Positions 4,622 through 6,699 of a stretch of DNA of 6,699 nucleotides are shown here, piece by piece. Below the pieces are notes generated by a model, which was given only the letters and a program-made list of their open reading frames with translations, ran no database searches and was not told the DNA's origin. The position numbers were made by a program, and so were the translations under genes. The number at the start of each line of letters is the position of its first letter. Within the stretch, counting starts at the first letter, position 1. The stretch is from Desulfonatronaceae bacterium UBA663 (GTDB taxonomy: Bacteria; Desulfobacterota; Desulfovibrionia; Desulfovibrionales; Desulfonatronaceae), in NCBI GenBank assembly GCA_002299865.1, contig DBNV01000093.1, positions 6,542 through 13,240 of the forward strand, given 5' to 3'.

Positions 4622-6307
4622 ATGAGCACCGACGACAAAAAAATCATCTATTCCATGCACAAGGTCAGTAAGTTTTATGACCGCAAGCCCATATTGAAGG
4701 ACATCTCCCTGTCCTACTTCTACGGAGCGAAAATCGGCGTACTAGGCATGAACGGATCAGGCAAAAGTACGCTCTTGAAAATCCTGGCCGGCGGAGATCA
4801 AGACTTTCAGGGCAAAACGGTCCTCGCTCCCGGCTATACCATCGGCTACCTGGAGCAAGAACCTCTGGCCAACGAGACCCGTACCGTCCGCCAAGTGGTC
4901 GAGGAAGGGGCCGGCGAGGTCGTGGCCTTGCTCAAGGAGTTCGAGGAGATCAACGCCCGATTCGCCGACCCCATGAGCGACGAGGAGATGGACGCGCTGA
5001 TCGCCCGTCAGGGGACGGTCCAGGAAAAACTGGATGCCGTCAACGCCTGGGATTTGGAAAGCCGCCTGGAAATGGCCATGGACGCCCTACGCTGCCCGCC
5101 GCCCGACATGACGCTGGACCTCGTCTCCGGCGGTGAACGCCGCCGTGTGGTCCTGTGCCGACTGCTGCTGCAACAGCCAGATATTCTGCTCCTGGACGAA
5201 CCCACCAACCATCTGGACGCTGAATCCGTGGCCTGGCTTGAGCACCACCTGCACAACTATCCCGGAACCATCATCGCCGTGACCCACGATCGTTATTTTC
5301 TGGACAACGTGGCCGGATGGATCCTGGAACTGGATCGAGGCCAAGGCATTCCCTGGAAGGGCAATTATTCCTCCTGGTTGGACCAGAAAAAAGAGCGCCT
5401 GCGACGGGAAGAGAAAGTCGAAAGCGACCGTCAGAAAACTTTGGAACGAGAGCTGGAGTGGATCAAAATGTCCCCCCGTGCCCGCCATGCCAAAAGCAAA
5501 GCGCGTATCGGCGCTTATGAACGACTGCTGTCTCAAGAATCCGAGAAACAGGGCAGGGAATTGGAAATTTACATTCCCCCCGGACCGCGACTCGGCCAAA
5601 AAGTTATCGAGGCGGTGGAACTGACCAAGGGATACGGCGAGCGCCTGCTCATGGACAAGGCCTCCTTCCTGATCCCGGCGGGTGCCATCGTGGGCATTGT
5701 CGGTCCCAACGGCGCAGGGAAGACCACCCTTTTCAGGCTGATCACCAGCCAGGAACAACCCGATTCCGGCGGCATCCTCATCGGAGAAAGCGTGAAGCTG
5801 GCCTATGTGGATCAGCAGCGTGACGCCCTGGAAGCGGACAAGAGTGTTTTCGAGACCATCAGCGACGGGCATGACCTGATCCGGCTCGGCAACCGGGAGG
5901 TCAACGCCAGGGCTTATCTGGGTCGATTCAACATCACCGGCGCGGACCAGCAGAAAAAAGTCGGCCTGCTTTCAGGCGGCGAGAGAAACAGGGTGCACCT
6001 GGCCCGTTTGCTCAAGGACGGGGCCAACGTCCTGCTTTTGGACGAACCCACCAACGACCTGGACGTGAACACCATGCGCGCCCTGGAGGACGCCCTGCTC
6101 AACTTCGCGGGCTGCGTGCTGGTCATCAGTCACGACCGCTGGTTTCTGGACCGTATCGCCACCCACATCCTGGGCTTCGAGGGGGACAGCCGCCTCGTCT
6201 TCTTTGCCGGCAACTTCACGGAGTACGAGGAAGACCGCAGGAGGCGCCTGGGCAAGGAGGCTGACATCCCCCGGCGCATCAAGTACAGAAAGTTCGTGCG
6301 CGGTTGA
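4622..6307 (+). CDS. ettA: energy-dependent translational throttle protein EttA (ABC-F ATPase)
   Basis: EttA is a soluble ABC-F ATPase without membrane domains. It binds the ribosomal E site and gates entry into elongation according to the ATP/ADP ratio. The 561-residue product is close to the 555 residues of the E. coli protein and is alignable from memory along its whole length. It has two ABC cassettes. The first has Walker A GMNGSGKST (42-50), signature LVSGGERRR (168-176), Walker B LLLDEPTNH (189-197) and THD (221-223). The second has GPNGAGKTT (361-369), LLSGGERNR (449-457), LLLDEPTND (471-479) and SHD (503-505). The arm region at about 95-140 and the charged linker at about 245-320, which contacts P-site tRNA in the family, are both present. 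The conserved end RRIKYRKFVRG also fits EttA. I chose the ATG at 4622 because the family starts just before the YSMHKVSKFY strand; the earlier ATG at 4574 is inside the terminator stem. There is no clear ribosome binding site before 4622. Confidence 0.96.
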   Translation: MSTDDKKIIYSMHKVSKFYDRKPILKDISLSYFYGAKIGVLGMNGSGKSTLLKILAGGDQDFQGKTVLAPGYTIGYLEQEPLANETRTVRQVVEEGAGEVVALLKEFEEINARFADPMSDEEMDALIARQGTVQEKLDAVNAWDLESRLEMAMDALRCPPPDMTLDLVSGGERRRVVLCRLLLQQPDILLLDEPTNHLDAESVAWLEHHLHNYPGTIIAVTHDRYFLDNVAGWILELDRGQGIPWKGNYSSWLDQKKERLRREEKVESDRQKTLERELEWIKMSPRARHAKSKARIGAYERLLSQESEKQGRELEIYIPPGPRLGQKVIEAVELTKGYGERLLMDKASFLIPAGAIVGIVGPNGAGKTTLFRLITSQEQPDSGGILIGESVKLAYVDQQRDALEADKSVFETISDGHDLIRLGNREVNARAYLGRFNITGADQQKKVGLLSGGERNRVHLARLLKDGANVLLLDEPTNDLDVNTMRALEDALLNFAGCVLVISHDRWFLDRIATHILGFEGDSRLVFFAGNFTEYEEDRRRRLGKEADIPRRIKYRKFVRG

Positions 6308-6322
6308 CCGGTCCGCTTTTTT
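6300..6322 (+). terminator. short terminator-like hairpin at the ettA stop codon
   Basis: GCGG (6300..6303) pairs with CCGC (6313..6316) around a 9-nt loop containing the stop codon, and six T follow (6317..6322) with more T shortly after. The stem is short, so termination may be partial and some read-through into the cold-shock gene is possible. Confidence 0.5.
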
Positions 6323-6348
6323 ATTTTGGGTCTTCTCCTGATTTTTGC

Positions 6349-6362
6349 TTGACCGAGGTCAA
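6349..6362. promoter_or_regulatory. palindrome TTGACC-GA-GGTCAA over the -35 of the cold-shock gene (putative operator)
   Basis: The two 6-bp arms are perfect reverse complements with two bases between. The outer TTGA and TCAA are six bases apart, the same geometry as the half-sites of FNR/CRP-family regulators, although the inner bases differ from the classical FNR box. The left arm doubles as a -35 hexamer (TTGACC). A repressor bound here would block the promoter. The symmetry is certain; the binder is unknown. Confidence 0.5.
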
Positions 6363-6377
6363 AAATAAGAGTATCGA
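6349..6377 (+). promoter_or_regulatory. candidate promoter of the cold-shock gene
   Basis: TTGACC (6349..6354, five of six to consensus) is followed after 17 bases by TATCGA (6372..6377, three of six). The start would be near 6384, giving a leader of about 57 nt that contains a hairpin and a T-run. The -10 is weak, so the call is moderate. Confidence 0.4.
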
Positions 6378-6386
6378 CCACCGAAA

Positions 6387-6414
6387 GAGTTACGTTGCGC
6401 AACTCAATTTTTTT
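6387..6414 (+). promoter_or_regulatory. leader hairpin with T-run upstream of the cold-shock gene
   Basis: GAGTT (6387..6391) and AACTC (6401..6405) form a 5-bp stem around a 9-nt loop, and seven T follow (6408..6414). The 10-bp palindrome GTTGCGCAAC (6394..6403) overlaps it and offers an alternative or intermolecular pairing. This could be a weak attenuator or a temperature-sensitive leader element, as cold-shock mRNAs often have structured leaders. Function is inferred. Confidence 0.4.
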
Positions 6415-6440
6415 CGCATTTTTTAAGGAGGGGGTTTTTT

Positions 6441-6656
6441 ATGAGTTTGGAAGGCATTGTGAAGTGGTTCAGCAAGCAGAAGGGTTTCGGATTTCTCACT
6501 CCGGATGGACAGGAAGACGGCAAGGACGTTTTCGTCCATTTTTCCGCCATTGAGGGCAGTGGATTCAAAACGCTCAGGGAGGGCGCCAGGGTCTCTTTCG
6601 AGATCGTCGAAGGCGACAAGGGCCTGCAGGCATCAAACGTCAGAGAACTCGACTAA
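6441..6656 (+). CDS. cold-shock-domain protein (CspA family)
   Basis: This is a small single-stranded nucleic-acid-binding protein that acts in the cytoplasm as an RNA chaperone or transcription antiterminator. The 71-residue product consists of one cold-shock domain: the start LEGIVKWFSKQKGFGFL carries RNP1 (KGFGFL, 13-18) with its conserved aromatic residues, RNP2 is VFVHF (30-34), and the end is the usual LQASNVREL strand. The region between RNP1 and RNP2 (TPDGQEDGKD) is slightly longer than in E. coli CspA, as in many delta-proteobacterial and actinobacterial members. The start follows a strong AGGAGG (6426..6431) with a nine-base T-rich spacer. The gene has its own control region and lies 133 bp after ettA in the same direction. 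Whether it is cold-induced or constitutive cannot be judged from the protein; the structured, T-rich leader makes regulation plausible. Confidence 0.96.
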   Translation: MSLEGIVKWFSKQKGFGFLTPDGQEDGKDVFVHFSAIEGSGFKTLREGARVSFEIVEGDKGLQASNVRELD

Positions 6657-6679
6657 CTAACGGACACTTACATATATTC

Positions 6680-6699
6680 AAAAAAAGAAGGGCCGCTTC
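6680..6699. terminator. terminator-like hairpin at the window end (truncated)
   Basis: Seven A (6680..6686) are followed by GAAG (6687..6690), a 5-nt loop and CTTC (6696..6699), where the window stops. Read on the minus strand this is a hairpin followed by seven T, as expected for a terminator of a converging gene. If T follow on the plus strand it would be bidirectional and would also end the cold-shock transcript 24 bp after its stop codon. Confidence 0.45.

Noticed and set aside
5087..5872. 261-codon minus-strand frame opposite ettA
   Set aside because: It is antisense to the conserved ABC cassettes, whose repeated motifs and GC-rich third positions keep the opposite frame open.

Overview
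The window is about 6.7 kb of ordinary bacterial chromosome of moderately high GC. It carries seven complete genes and their control regions. The gene set and protein sequences would suit a Gram-negative sulfate reducer of the Desulfovibrionales or a related lineage. That placement is inference from general resemblance, because no rRNA or lineage-specific marker is present. I see no tRNA, rRNA, insertion sequence, CRISPR array, toxin-antitoxin pair or phage gene.

Left half, minus strand: argF (ornithine carbamoyltransferase, arginine biosynthesis, 100..1023), preceded by its own promoter, and further upstream an M29-family metallo-aminopeptidase (1202..2404). Positions 1..99 lie downstream of argF. 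They contain a small 13-bp tandem repeat and possibly the first codons of another minus-strand gene that leaves the window.

Centre: a 270-bp divergent control region (2405..2674) separates the aminopeptidase from a LOG-family nucleotide phosphoribohydrolase-like gene on the plus strand (2675..3571). It contains a perfect 16-bp inverted repeat whose outer ends place -10-like hexamers symmetrically on both strands, followed directly by a second inverted repeat. This is the most striking non-coding structure in the window. A related sequence recurs in the 453-bp gap (3572..4024) after the LOG gene.

Right half, plus strand: an HU nucleoid protein (4025..4297) is followed after 36 bp by a 63-residue single-pass membrane protein of unknown function (4334..4525), and then by a strong intrinsic terminator. 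Next come ettA (ABC-F translation factor, 4622..6307) with a short terminator-like hairpin at its stop codon, and a cold-shock-domain protein (6441..6656). The leader of the latter has a 14-bp palindrome over its apparent -35 and a hairpin followed by seven T. The window ends in another terminator-like hairpin.

The right-hand genes share a housekeeping and stress theme: nucleoid packing (HU), energy-dependent control of translation (EttA) and RNA chaperoning (cold-shock protein). The promoters and terminators suggest separate transcription units, except for HU plus the small membrane protein. No previously undescribed multi-gene system is evident. The items most worth following up are the regulatory palindromes and the small membrane protein.
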